Positions 9,964-22,869 of a DNA stretch of 64,000 bases are shown here, piece after piece; positions within the stretch are counted from its first letter, which is position 1, and the number at the start of each line of letters is the position of its first letter. The stretch comes from Lewinella sp041392765 (GTDB taxonomy: Bacteria > Bacteroidota > Bacteroidia > Chitinophagales > Saprospiraceae), in the NCBI GenBank assembly GCA_041392765.1, contig JAWKLL010000005.1:124001-188000 (forward strand), given 5' to 3'. A program made the position numbers and the translations under genes. The notes beneath the pieces were generated by a model. The model did not search any database, had not been told where the DNA came from, and worked only from the letters and a program-made list of their open reading frames with translations.

Positions 9964-10107
9964 TTACACCTCCTTCTCTACTCCTTCCTTCCATGCACTT
10001 TCTTTATTTTGGCTAACGGTTTGTAATGATTTGATTGACAGATTGATGTAAATAATGCTTTCAATCATTTCCCCCGGTAGCCAAGGTTTTTTACGACCTT
10101 TTGTCAT
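9964..10107 (-). CDS. Small hypothetical ORF (47 aa)
   Basis: Starts MTKGRKKPWLPGEMIES and ends KEGVEKEV, basic at the start and acidic at the end, with no signal peptide. It lies 27 bp downstream of the SGNH-type gene on the same strand. No family recognised; it could be a remnant of a longer gene such as a transposase. Coding status rests only on an uninterrupted frame with an ATG. Confidence 0.3.
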   Translation of the reverse strand: MTKGRKKPWLPGEMIESIIYINLSIKSLQTVSQNKESAWKEGVEKEV

Positions 10108-10134
10108 ACTCTAATAATTGCTAAAAACGGTTTA

Positions 10135-10776
10135 TCAATGGTTTTCCTTTTCAAAATTCAGCTCTATTATTTGCTGTAGTTTTTCACTCATCTGCTTGTG
10201 GCCTTTCTTTCCTAAGTAATAAACAGCACCTGCTCCTTCCTCCCAGCAATCGACTGAACAATGGATAGTTAAGTCCAGCGCTCTTACATCGTATTGTTGC
10301 AAAAGCCCTGTGGGCGGACACTGTTTCACTTCACCTTCGGGATAACTAGGGAACGTACAGGCTACAAAAATGAGCGCATCTGGGTTCCCCAACCGTATTT
10401 TCTCTAATAATTCCTCCCATAGCTCGTCTTGACCGTCATTTTTTTTTGTAAACATAAGCAATATCGCATCAAATCGCTGTTGCATTAGCCAATGAATACG
10501 CTCATTTACCCCCTTTAGGCTTTCCCCTTGTATGGCAGCATTCACAACCTTTATCTTATGGCCATTTTGCTGCATAGTACGCTGTGTTAAGTTAGGATAC
10601 GCATCCTCAGGTGCAACGCCAATTCCCGCTGTCAACTCATCACCTATGCAAATCAATTTCCAGTAAGGTTTATTCTGCTCAGTTGTGTTTTCACCATTGG
10701 TTTCTTTATCAGATACACAAGAACTGACTAAAAAAAATAGTGTTATCCAGACATTTACACAAATTATTTTCCTCAT
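10135..10776 (-). CDS. SGNH/GDSL-like lipoprotein lacking the catalytic residues (213 aa)
   Basis: The N-terminus is a lipoprotein signal (hydrophobic core then FLVSSC), so the protein is probably anchored in the envelope. The fold is that of arylesterase/TesA-type SGNH hydrolases: ICIGDELTAGIGV matches block I (usual GDSLTAGYG), KVVNAAIQGES matches the block II region and FTKKND the block III region (usual GGND). The nucleophile Ser is Glu (GDEL), and the block V Asp-x-x-His is replaced in YYLGKKGHKQMSE. It is therefore likely a non-catalytic binding protein or an inactivated copy. It is divergently arranged with the receiver-domain gene at 10,871, with a shared 94-bp promoter region. Confidence 0.7.
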   Translation of the reverse strand: MRKIICVNVWITLFFLVSSCVSDKETNGENTTEQNKPYWKLICIGDELTAGIGVAPEDAYPNLTQRTMQQNGHKIKVVNAAIQGESLKGVNERIHWLMQQRFDAILLMFTKKNDGQDELWEELLEKIRLGNPDALIFVACTFPSYPEGEVKQCPPTGLLQQYDVRALDLTIHCSVDCWEEGAGAVYYLGKKGHKQMSEKLQQIIELNFEKENH

Positions 10777-10870
10777 TTCACTAAAATTTATGATTTTGCA
10801 CGCTCAAAATATACTGGCGTTTACGCTCGTATCAGTTATTTTGATACTTGAGGTATTAACTACACTACCA

Positions 10871-11287
10871 ATGAACAACCCAAATGGCATAATCTTCATA
10901 GACGACAATCCCCAAGATGTAAGCCTAGTAAAATATGCTATATCCCAAATCGACACTCCTGTCCAATTTACTTCCTACGAAAGTGGAAAAGCTTTTATTG
11001 ATGATCTTGAAAACTTGTATGCACCATCAATCGCATGCCTACTCATCGACATTAATATGCCTTTAATGGATGGATTCGAGGTTTTGAAAACAATAAGAAA
11101 CCACAACGATTTCGAATTCACCCCTGCCATTATTTTTTCTTCTACCAATAGCTATGAGGAAAAAGCCAAAGCCTATCAATCAGGAGCTAATGGTTATGTA
11201 TCAAAGCCTCAAGATATTGAAGACATCGTAAAAGCAATGCAATCCATTGTCGATTTTTGGGTAGCCACTAATGAACGAACACTCTAA
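10871..11287 (+). CDS. Stand-alone CheY-like response regulator receiver protein (138 aa)
   Basis: Single receiver domain: IIFIDDNPQD supplies the acidic pocket, LLIDINMPLMDG carries the phospho-acceptor Asp, IIFSSTNS the switch Thr/Ser region and GYVSKPQD the conserved Lys. There is no output domain, so it acts by protein-protein contact after phosphotransfer from a histidine kinase not in this window. I chose the ATG at 10,871 (MNNPNGIIFIDD) because the upstream extension overlaps the divergent SGNH gene and looks non-coding. It ends convergent with rpoC; a shared hairpin terminator lies between. Confidence 0.85.
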   Translation: MNNPNGIIFIDDNPQDVSLVKYAISQIDTPVQFTSYESGKAFIDDLENLYAPSIACLLIDINMPLMDGFEVLKTIRNHNDFEFTPAIIFSSTNSYEEKAKAYQSGANGYVSKPQDIEDIVKAMQSIVDFWVATNERTL

Positions 11288-11364
11288 GCTACTTGAAAAA
11301 ACGTTCACTTTTTTCTAAAAGATTCACGAGCATTTCCCCAGAACTCCTCTCAATCAAATATAAG

Positions 11365-11397
11365 AAGCCCCACACTGGACAATCCAATGTGGGGCTT
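11365..11397. terminator. Bidirectional intrinsic terminator between the receiver gene and rpoC
   Basis: AAGCCCCACA (11,365-11,374) pairs with TGTGGGGCTT (11,388-11,397), extended by an inner TGG/CCA pair. T's follow on the plus strand and T-containing sequence on the minus strand. It can end both the plus-strand receiver transcript and the minus-strand rpoBC transcript. Confidence 0.8.
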
Positions 11398-11440
11398 TTC
11401 GTTTGTACGTCCCCGCTATTATGTAGGAGGAGTATGTATC

Positions 11441-14400
11441 CTAGTAATCTTCTAATTCTTCCATTTCCTCTCTGCGTGCTTCCCAAGCACTTTGTGCGGT
11501 CTTGGTCGTAACGAAGAGGTTTTCGTATTCGCGTAATCCCGTACCAGCAGGTATGCGCTTGCCAACAATTACGTTCTCCTTCAAACCAGAGAGTGTATCG
11601 CGCTTGGCGGCAATGGCAGCAGTACTCAATACTTTCGTCGTTTCTTGGAAAGACGCAGCCGAAATCCAGCTCACCGTTCCCAAGGACGACTTGGTGATAC
11701 CTTGCAATAGAGATCTAGAGGTGGCAGCTTGGGCATCTCTAAATTCTACCAATTTCTTGTCACTACGCTTGAGGTAAGAATTTTCTTCCCGCACCTGGCG
11801 CAAAGTAACCAGCTGACCCGCTTTAAGCTTCGTCGAATCACCTGCATCCAATATTATTTTCTTATCGAAAATCCAGTCGTTGGTTGCCAAGAAATCAAGC
11901 CTTTCAGCCGCTTCGCCTTCCAAGAATGGCGTATCACCTGGATCTGCGATCTCCACTCGGCGCATCATTTGGCGAACAATCACTTCAATGTGCTTATTGT
12001 TGATCGTGATACCCTGTGAGCGATATACCTCCTGAACACCATTTACTAAGTACGTTTGTACTGCAAACGGCCCTTTGATATCCAGAATATCGCCAGGTGC
12101 GATGGCACCGTCAGACAACTGGGTTCCGGCCCGCACGAAGTCACCTTCCTGCACCAAGATGTGCTTTGACAAGTTGATAAGGTACTTGCGCTTTTGTCCA
12201 TCCTTAGCGGTAATAACCACCTCGCGATTACCTCGCTTGATCTTTGCACTGAAACTTACAATGCCATCAATTTCCGATACTACCGCAGGGTTAGATGGGT
12301 TACGAGCCTCGAAAAGTTCCGTTACACGTGGCAGACCGCCTGTGATATCCGCAATCTTACCCATCTGACGAGGTATCTTCACTACTTTTTGGCCGGAATT
12401 AACCTCCTGTCCGTTTTCAATAGAGATGTAAGACCCCACCGGCAGGTTATAAGAACGAAGTTCCTCTCCAGACTTGCTGACAATGCGAATCGTGGGGATT
12501 TTACGCTTGTTCTTAGATTCAATGATGACTTTCTCGGCATAGCCTGTCTGGTCATCCCTTTCTACGCGGTAGGTAACCCCTTCTTCTACATCCTCGAACT
12601 TAGCTACACCTGAGAATTCAGATATGATTACCGCATTGAATGGATCCCATTCACAAATAGTGTCACCTTTAGCTACCGTTTGCCCATCCTGTACATAAAT
12701 AGTAGCACCGTAAGGTATGTGTGTGGTACCGTACTGGCGGTTGGTTTCATCATCTATGTAGCGGATTTCACCTGTACGTGACAATACTACTTTCTGCTTA
12801 GTACCCGAATCATCAACATACTCCACCACACGCACACCATCGAATTCGATACGCGCATTGAATTTGGATACAATTTCTGATTCCGTTTTGCTAACGCTAG
12901 CGATACCACCCACGTGGAAAGTACGAAGTGTAAGCTGTGTACCTGGTTCACCAATGGACTGAGCCGCAATAATACCCACAGCATCACCTTTCTCTGCAAT
13001 ACGGCCAGTAGCCAAGTTTTTACCGTAACACTTGGCACAAACACCTTGCTTCGACTCACACGTCAATACGGAGCGAATATAAACGGTTTCCACCCCTTCC
13101 TTCTCGATGTAGTTGGCTATCCGAGTAGTCACATATTCACCGGCACCGATAATCAATTCCTCGGTAACAGGGTGATAAACGGGGTGAAGCGTATAGCGGC
13201 CTTCGATACGGGAAGAAAGCGGCTCAATGACTTTTTCATTGTCTTTGAGTGCCGTTGTTTCTAACCCACGTAATGTATCGCAGTCCTCCTCCAACACTAC
13301 CACATCTTGAGCAACATCTACCAAACGACGTGTCAAGTAACCCGCATCGGCAGTTTTCAAGGCCGTATCGGCCAAACCTTTACGGGCACCGTGTGTAGAG
13401 ATAAAGTATTCCAATACAGAAAGACCATCCACAAAGTTAGAGAGGATTGGGTTTTCAATAACCGCTCCACCAGAGTCACCAGACTTCTTAGGCTTGGCCA
13501 TCAAACCACGAAGACCGCACAACTGCTTAATTTGCTGCTTAGAACCACGGGCACCAGAATCGAGCATCATATACACAGAGTTGAAGCCCTGCTTATGAAC
13601 CGACAACTCTCTCATCAATGAATCAGTGATGCGGTTGTCCGCATACGTCCACTTATCGATGATTTGGTTGTAACGCTCGTTATTCGTAATAAGACCCATG
13701 TTGTAGTTATCCCAAACTTCGTCCACCTCAGCCTGCGCCTGTTCCAACATACTGGACTTGATAGACGGGTTGATAAGGTCGCCTAAGTTAAAGGAAAGAC
13801 CTCCCTTAAATGCCCACATAAAGCCCATATCCTTGATACTATCAAGGAAGGCGGCTGTTTGAGCAAAATCGGTACGCTCTAACACATCACCAATTACATT
13901 CTTCAAGTTGCGCTTAGTCAACAACACATTGATGAAAGGAACCGTGGCAGGGGTAGCCTTATTAAACATGACCCGGCCTGTTGTCGTCTGAATCAGTTTG
14001 GTTACTAACTCGCCATTGTCACCTTCTACGCGGGCACGCACCTTAATAGGGGCATGCAAATCCAACTGTCCCTCGTTATAGGCAATTAAAACTTCTTCTT
14101 CCGAATAAAAGGCGCGTCCTTCTCCTTTCACCTTAATTTCGGCAGTAGATTTACGCTCTTTCGTAATATAATACAGACCCAATACCATGTCCTGTGAAGG
14201 AAGTGTAATGGGCGTTCCGTTTTGTGGGTTGAGCATGTTGTGCGCAGACAACATAAGCACCTGAGCCTCCAAGATAGCCGCTTGGCTCAAAGGCACGTGT
14301 ACCGCCATTTGGTCACCGTCAAAGTCGGCGTTGAAGGCACCACACACCAATGGGTGCAATTGAATGGCTTTACCCTCAATCAACTTAGGTTGGAATGCCT

Positions 14401-15748
14401 GAATCGACAATCGGTGCAGCGTTGGGGCACGGTTGAGCATCACAGGGTGTCCTTTGAGGATATTCTCTAAGATTTCCCAGATGATGGACTCCTTACGATC
14501 CACTAATTTCTTAGCGGATTTGACCGTTTTCACAATGCCGCGCTCAATCAACTTGCGGATAATAAATGGCTTGAACAACTCCGCTGCCATTCCCTTAGGA
14601 ATACCACACTCATGGAGTTTCAAATCCGGCCCGACTACGATCACAGAACGGCCAGAGTAGTCAACACGCTTACCGAGCAAGTTTTGACGGAAACGCCCCT
14701 GCTTACCCTTCAGAATATCGCTCAATGACTTGAGTGCCCGGCCACCTTCTGCTTTTACAGCGTTGGACTTACGCGAGTTATCGAACAAGGAGTCAACCGC
14801 TTCTTGAAGCATCCGCTTCTCATTGCGAAGGATTACCTCAGGGGCTTTGATCTCCAACAAGCGCTTCAAACGGTTGTTACGGATAATCACCCTGCGATAC
14901 AGATCGTTGAGATCAGAGCTAGCAAAACGGCCACCATCCAAAGGTACCAATGGACGCAATTCGGGTGGCACCACTGGCAGATATTCGATAATCGTCCATT
15001 CCGGGCGATTCTCCATACGGGTTTGCGCTTCGCGGAATGCTTCTACAACGCGCAAGCGCTTGAGTGCCTCCGACTTGCGCTGCTGGCTGGTTTCTGTATT
15101 AGCCTGATGACGCAACTCGTATGAAAGCTCATCTAATTGAAGACGGTTCAGCAAGTCGCGCACAGCATCTGCGCCCATTTTTGCGATGAACTTGTTGGGG
15201 TCTGAATCGTCCAACAAATGGTTTTCAGCAGGTAACGTGTCTAATACATCTAAGTATTCTTCCTCCGTCAACGTCTGGTGCATTTCCAGCCCTTCCTCAG
15301 CTTTGATGCCAGGTTGAACGATCACATAACGCTCGTAATAGATAATCGATTCCAATTTCTTGGAAGAATACCCCAAGAGGTAGCCAATTTTGTTGGGCAA
15401 AGACTTGAAGAACCAGATATGCACCACTGGCACTACCAGCTTGATGTGTCCCATGCGTTCGCGGCGTACCTTTTTCTCGGTAACTTCCACACCACAGCGG
15501 TCACATACTATCCCCTTATAACGGATACGCTTGTACTTGCCACAGTAACATTCGTAATCCTTTACAGGGCCGAAAATCCGTTCACAGAACAAACCATCAC
15601 GTTCTGGCTTGTAGGATCGGTAGTTGATCGTTTCCGGCTTCAACACCTCACCATAAGAGCGCTCCAGAATCTCATCCGGAGAAACCAGACAGATCGTGAT
15701 GCTGTCAAAGTTCTGCTTCTGTACAGGATTATTCTTTTTAAAAGACAT
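11441..15748 (-). CDS. rpoC: DNA-directed RNA polymerase subunit beta'
   Basis: Complete 1,435-residue beta' subunit of RNA polymerase. The N-terminal zinc ribbon (CYCGKYKRIRYKGIVCDRCG) is intact, the active-site motif NADFDGDQMAVH that holds catalytic Mg2+ is present, and the second zinc site (CESKQGVCAKCYG) and the trigger-loop region (GIIAAQSIGEPGTQLTLRTFH) follow. Length and start (MSFKKNNPVQKQNF) match Bacteroidota homologues, which lack the very large insertions of some other phyla. It is the last gene of the secE-nusG-rplKAJL-rpoBC block, 90 bp after rpoB, and is followed by an intrinsic terminator. Confidence 0.98.
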   Translation of the reverse strand: MSFKKNNPVQKQNFDSITICLVSPDEILERSYGEVLKPETINYRSYKPERDGLFCERIFGPVKDYECYCGKYKRIRYKGIVCDRCGVEVTEKKVRRERMGHIKLVVPVVHIWFFKSLPNKIGYLLGYSSKKLESIIYYERYVIVQPGIKAEEGLEMHQTLTEEEYLDVLDTLPAENHLLDDSDPNKFIAKMGADAVRDLLNRLQLDELSYELRHQANTETSQQRKSEALKRLRVVEAFREAQTRMENRPEWTIIEYLPVVPPELRPLVPLDGGRFASSDLNDLYRRVIIRNNRLKRLLEIKAPEVILRNEKRMLQEAVDSLFDNSRKSNAVKAEGGRALKSLSDILKGKQGRFRQNLLGKRVDYSGRSVIVVGPDLKLHECGIPKGMAAELFKPFIIRKLIERGIVKTVKSAKKLVDRKESIIWEILENILKGHPVMLNRAPTLHRLSIQAFQPKLIEGKAIQLHPLVCGAFNADFDGDQMAVHVPLSQAAILEAQVLMLSAHNMLNPQNGTPITLPSQDMVLGLYYITKERKSTAEIKVKGEGRAFYSEEEVLIAYNEGQLDLHAPIKVRARVEGDNGELVTKLIQTTTGRVMFNKATPATVPFINVLLTKRNLKNVIGDVLERTDFAQTAAFLDSIKDMGFMWAFKGGLSFNLGDLINPSIKSSMLEQAQAEVDEVWDNYNMGLITNNERYNQIIDKWTYADNRITDSLMRELSVHKQGFNSVYMMLDSGARGSKQQIKQLCGLRGLMAKPKKSGDSGGAVIENPILSNFVDGLSVLEYFISTHGARKGLADTALKTADAGYLTRRLVDVAQDVVVLEEDCDTLRGLETTALKDNEKVIEPLSSRIEGRYTLHPVYHPVTEELIIGAGEYVTTRIANYIEKEGVETVYIRSVLTCESKQGVCAKCYGKNLATGRIAEKGDAVGIIAAQSIGEPGTQLTLRTFHVGGIASVSKTESEIVSKFNARIEFDGVRVVEYVDDSGTKQKVVLSRTGEIRYIDDETNRQYGTTHIPYGATIYVQDGQTVAKGDTICEWDPFNAVIISEFSGVAKFEDVEEGVTYRVERDDQTGYAEKVIIESKNKRKIPTIRIVSKSGEELRSYNLPVGSYISIENGQEVNSGQKVVKIPRQMGKIADITGGLPRVTELFEARNPSNPAVVSEIDGIVSFSAKIKRGNREVVITAKDGQKRKYLINLSKHILVQEGDFVRAGTQLSDGAIAPGDILDIKGPFAVQTYLVNGVQEVYRSQGITINNKHIEVIVRQMMRRVEIADPGDTPFLEGEAAERLDFLATNDWIFDKKIILDAGDSTKLKAGQLVTLRQVREENSYLKRSDKKLVEFRDAQAATSRSLLQGITKSSLGTVSWISAASFQETTKVLSTAAIAAKRDTLSGLKENVIVGKRIPAGTGLREYENLFVTTKTAQSAWEARREEMEELEDY

Positions 15749-15838
15749 ATCTGACTATTTTGAGAAGGATATTTAAAATTGAAACGGTGAACAGTACTGG
15801 CACATTTATGCCAATACCTTGTTGTTAACCAACGCTGG

Positions 15839-19659
<3,821 letters not shown>

Positions 19660-19817
19660 GTGCAAATTGCGTTTTATGATTTCATCCGCAATGGCGGAGA
19701 AATGGTTTATCAGACCGTAAAGGGAGGGTTCGAACCATTGTAAGAACCGAGCCAACTAAGTGATACAATTTCACTACGAAAAAAGTTCACTTGGAAGGCA
19801 AAATAGTAAGACGACGA

Positions 19818-19911
19818 TAGGCTTAGCTAAGCGTTACCCGATAGCTAAGCCTAAACATGCTTCTAACCGGCAGGTTTTCCTTGTAAAAGGGCTGCCCGCC
19901 GGTTAGGAAGC
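19818..19911 (-). promoter_or_regulatory. Double hairpin in the rplL-rpoB intergenic region
   Basis: Two stable inverted repeats in the 266-bp gap: TAGGCTTAGCTA (19,818-19,829) pairs with TAGCTAAGCCTA (19,842-19,853), and a second stem of about 14 bp joins 19,860-19,874 to 19,896-19,910 around AACCGGC/GCCGGTT. Neither is followed by a long T tract in the transcribed direction. This is where bacteria commonly place a partial attenuator or an RNase-processing site that lets ribosomal-protein and polymerase genes be expressed at different levels. The structure is visible; the function is inferred. Confidence 0.55.
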
Positions 19912-19925
19912 AAAATAGGAAGAAC

Positions 19926-20309
19926 TTACTTCAGTTCCACAGAAGCACCTGCTTCTTCCAATGCAGCCTTGATCTTCTCTGCATCAGCCTTAGGAACACC
20001 AGTTTTGAGGGTAGCCGGAGCACCATCCACCATGTCCTTAGCCTCTTTCAGACCAAGACCCAGAAGTTCTTTCACTTCTTTCACTACTTTCAATTTAGCA
20101 GCACCACCAGAAGTCAGTACTACGTCGAAGTCGGTTTTCTCAACTACTTCTTCAGCACCACCGCCACCAGCAGCAGGGCCAGCAGCCACTGCTACCGCTG
20201 CAGCAGCAGGCTTGATACCGTAGTCTTCTTCCATGATTTTTGCCAACTCGTTTACATCTTTGATAGTAAGGTTGACGAGTTGTTCAGCAATTGCTTTAAG
20301 ATCTGCCAT
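19926..20309 (-). CDS. rplL: 50S ribosomal protein L7/L12
   Basis: Stalk protein of the large subunit that recruits translational GTPases. The start at 20,309 (MADLKAIAEQLVNLTIKDV) gives the usual N-terminal dimerisation domain, then the Ala/Gly-rich hinge (AAAAVAVAAGPAAGGGG) and the C-terminal domain with EKTDFDVVL and GLGLKEAKDMVDGAP. 127 residues, a normal length. The longer frame to 20,372 is leader sequence. It follows rplJ in the operon, the usual arrangement for the L10-L12 stalk. Confidence 0.98.
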   Translation of the reverse strand: MADLKAIAEQLVNLTIKDVNELAKIMEEDYGIKPAAAAVAVAAGPAAGGGGAEEVVEKTDFDVVLTSGGAAKLKVVKEVKELLGLGLKEAKDMVDGAPATLKTGVPKADAEKIKAALEEAGASVELK

Positions 20310-20420
20310 TGTAAAATTATTTGTAAGTGTTGGACGATTAAAATAATCGTGCGCGAACAGCTTGGAAGCCAAAAAATAAATGTTGATGACACTTTTTTGC
20401 CTGAGTGCCGACAGGGAGGT

Positions 20421-20945
20421 TTATCCTCTTTCCTCCAACGCTTTGAGCAAGCCCATAACGGTGTTGCCACCAGATTGAAGGCCACCCAATACATTGCGGA
20501 TAGGAGACTGTAGTAAACCGATCAATTCGCCCAAAAGATCCTCTTTTGACTTGAGTTCTTTGAGTGTTTTGAGTTGGTCGTCACCCAAATAAACGGCTGT
20601 GTCGATATAGGCCGCTTTAAGGATCGGACGTTCGTCTTTGCCACGAAAATCACTGATTACCTTGGCTGGCTCGTTAGCCACCGAGGTGAACATCAAAGCC
20701 GTTGCCCCTTTAAGGGCTTCATAGACCGCTTTGTAGTTTTTCTCTTCTGGGAAAGAGTCCATCGCTTTGCGAACCAAGGAGTTTTTCACTACCTGCATTT
20801 CGATGCCTTTCTCAAAAAGCATACGACGGAGTTTGTTAACCTGCTCCACGGTAAGTGTGGAAGCATCGGTAACGTAAAAGAATTCCGAATTAGACAACTT
20901 CTCTTTCAGCTCTTCTACGATAGCGCTTTTTTCTGCTTTAGTCAT
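20421..20945 (-). CDS. rplJ: 50S ribosomal protein L10
   Basis: Stalk base protein that anchors L7/L12 dimers and binds 23S rRNA. Typical features: MTKAEKSAIVEELKEKL start, FFYVTDASTLTVEQVNKLR, the conserved KNSLVRKAM segment and a C-terminal helix (VLGGLQSGGNTVMGLLKALE) that would bind L12. 174 residues, typical for Bacteroidota. It lies 21 bp after rplA and 111 bp before rplL. Confidence 0.97.
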   Translation of the reverse strand: MTKAEKSAIVEELKEKLSNSEFFYVTDASTLTVEQVNKLRRMLFEKGIEMQVVKNSLVRKAMDSFPEEKNYKAVYEALKGATALMFTSVANEPAKVISDFRGKDERPILKAAYIDTAVYLGDDQLKTLKELKSKEDLLGELIGLLQSPIRNVLGGLQSGGNTVMGLLKALEERG

Positions 20946-20966
20946 TGCGAGACAGTTTTAAGAAGT

Positions 20967-21659
20967 TTAACGGAATACTTTTGGATCAATTTTCACCCCT
21001 GGGCTCATCGTACTGGCGGTTGTAATCGACTTTAGGTAGGTACCTTTAGCCGAAGAAGGCTTCATTTTCACCAGTGTTTGTACCAGTTCGGCAGCATTTT
21101 CTGCCAATTTTTCTGCGGAGAAAGAGGTACGCCCCACAGAGGAGTGAACGATACCAAACTTGTCCACACGGAAAGAAATCTTACCTCCCTTTACATCTGC
21201 TACGGCAGCGCCTACATTGGGGGTAACTGTTCCCGTTTTGGGGTTTGGCATAAGGTTACGAGGGCCGAGGATACGACCTAAACGGCCGATCTTAGCCATC
21301 ACTTGAGGCATAGCGACAACTACGTCGAAGTCGGTCCAGCCACCTGCCACTTGGTTGATGAGTTCATCCAAGCCTACAAAGTCAGCACCTGCTTCTTTAG
21401 CTTCGGCTTCTTTGTCTGGCGTACAGAACACCAGTACACGCTTTACCTTACCCGTACCGTGAGGCAATGTCACCGTACCACGCAACGCCTGATCGGCTTT
21501 ACGAGGGTCGATACCAAGGCGGACGTGCACATCAACGGACGCATCAAACTTAGCGAGGTTTACCTCTTTGACTAAGTTCATTGCTTCCGCCAAATCATAG
21601 AGCTTATTAGCGTCCACTTTCGTGTTGGCTGCTGCTCTCTTTTTGCTTAACTTGGCCAT
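20967..21659 (-). CDS. rplA: 50S ribosomal protein L1
   Basis: Binds 23S rRNA at the mobile L1 stalk that guides deacylated tRNA out, and often represses its own operon by binding mRNA. Family features: MAKLSKKRAAANTKVD start, VDVHVRLGIDPRKADQALRG, RILGPRNLMPNPKTGTVTP and the C-terminal SAKGTYLKSITTASTMSPG. 230 residues, full length. It lies between rplK and rplJ; the gap to rplK holds a copy of a short interspersed motif (21,728-21,745). Confidence 0.98.
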   Translation of the reverse strand: MAKLSKKRAAANTKVDANKLYDLAEAMNLVKEVNLAKFDASVDVHVRLGIDPRKADQALRGTVTLPHGTGKVKRVLVFCTPDKEAEAKEAGADFVGLDELINQVAGGWTDFDVVVAMPQVMAKIGRLGRILGPRNLMPNPKTGTVTPNVGAAVADVKGGKISFRVDKFGIVHSSVGRTSFSAEKLAENAAELVQTLVKMKPSSAKGTYLKSITTASTMSPGVKIDPKVFR

Positions 21660-21727
21660 GAAAAAATATTTGAGGTTATACCGTCCCCGTTAAAGGGACT
21701 CCCTTCAGTGAATAATTAAAAGACTTA

Positions 21728-21745
21728 GTAATTTGACGGAAATAA
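21728..21745. repeat. Interspersed intergenic motif TAATTTGACGGAAATAA (rplA-rplK gap)
   Basis: One of five copies of a 16-18 nt motif in intergenic sequence in this window: 9,541-9,557, 21,728-21,745, 27,924-27,941, 47,768-47,784 and 52,551-52,567. Consensus AAGTAATTTGACRGAAATAA. Not explained by coding. Here it sits inside the ribosomal-protein operon. Confidence 0.6.
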
Positions 21746-21768
21746 ACTGTTTAATTTTATCCCGTCCC

Positions 21769-22212
21769 TTACTCTTCCCAAGGAGGTGTGCCGCTAACAG
21801 TAACACCCATGCTACGTGCCGTACCTGCTACCATTTTCATAGCAGATTCTTCGGTGAAAGCATTCAGGTCGGGCATCTTGTTTTCAGCGATTGCTTTTAC
21901 TTGATCCCAAGTTACCGCACCTACTTTGTTACGGTTAGGTTGTGCACTTCCTTTTTTGATTTTTGCAGCTTCCATCAACTGGATAGCAGCTGGAGGAGTC
22001 TTGATGACGAAGTCGAATGACTTGTCTTTATAAACAGAAATCACCACAGGTAACAACTTACCGGGTGTTTCTTGGGTTGCCGCGTTGAAACGCTTGCAAA
22101 ACTCCATGATGTTTACCCCTTTAGAACCCAAAGCAGGACCTACTGGGGGAGCAGGGTTGGCTTGACCGCCTTTTACCTGCAATTTAATAAAAACTTCAAC
22201 TTCCTTTGCCAT
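21769..22212 (-). CDS. rplK: 50S ribosomal protein L11
   Basis: Forms the GTPase-associated centre with 23S rRNA and is needed for RelA-type stress sensing. Typical motifs: IKLQVKGGQANPAPPVGPAL with the Pro-rich N-terminal domain, GVNIMEFCKRFNAAT, and the rRNA-binding C-terminal domain ending GTARSMGVTVSG. 147 residues with an MAKEVEVF start. It lies directly after nusG, as in most bacteria. Confidence 0.98.
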   Translation of the reverse strand: MAKEVEVFIKLQVKGGQANPAPPVGPALGSKGVNIMEFCKRFNAATQETPGKLLPVVISVYKDKSFDFVIKTPPAAIQLMEAAKIKKGSAQPNRNKVGAVTWDQVKAIAENKMPDLNAFTEESAMKMVAGTARSMGVTVSGTPPWEE

Positions 22213-22303
22213 TGCATTTTTGCTTTTCGGAAACCTGCGCTTATAGATGATACTTGTTCTACAAGAACCCCTCCTATACCGCTTTTTCCTACCTCAATAA
22301 ATA

Positions 22304-22852
22304 TTAAGAGGTCTTTTCAACCTGCATGAAATTCAATTCTACTTCCGTACCCCTGCCAAAAATTTTCACGATCACTTTCAGCTTCTTCTTCTCCTCATTC
22401 ACTTCTTGTATGTCACCAATAAACTCATTGAACGGCCCGTCAATGATTTTAACCGTTTCTCCAACAATGAATGGTTCGATAAGTGATTCGCCAATATCCT
22501 GAGAGTCATCTACTTTACCCAACATGCGGTTGGCTTCCGACTCTCGCATCGGGATAGGTTCGTTTTTTCCCAAAAAGTGGATAACATTGGGCACATTGGC
22601 TATAGCCTGCACAATTTCTCCTGTAAATTTGGCGGGCAGTGCCTCAATAAGGATGTAACCGGGGAGTATGTTCCGCTCGGATATTACCTTTTTGCCATTA
22701 CGGATTTTATATACTTTCTCTGTGGGAACCAATACTTGGGTGATGAAATCGCTCCATCCCGCACGTTGAACTTCCAGCTCAATGCGTTCTTTGATTTTGC
22801 GCTCTTTCCCGCTAATTACCCGCAAAGAATACCACTTTTTGTCTTCAGACAT
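22304..22852 (-). CDS. nusG: Transcription termination/antitermination protein NusG
   Basis: Binds RNA polymerase beta' and links transcription to translation or Rho. The NGN domain starts KKWYSLRVISGKERKIKERI and includes LPGYILIEA; the C-terminal KOW domain carries VGETVKIIDGPFNEFIGDI. 182 residues, close to Bacteroidota homologues. It starts 17 bp after secE ends and precedes rplK. Confidence 0.97.
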   Translation of the reverse strand: MSEDKKWYSLRVISGKERKIKERIELEVQRAGWSDFITQVLVPTEKVYKIRNGKKVISERNILPGYILIEALPAKFTGEIVQAIANVPNVIHFLGKNEPIPMRESEANRMLGKVDDSQDIGESLIEPFIVGETVKIIDGPFNEFIGDIQEVNEEKKKLKVIVKIFGRGTEVELNFMQVEKTS

Positions 22853-22869
22853 CGTACTGAATCAATTTC

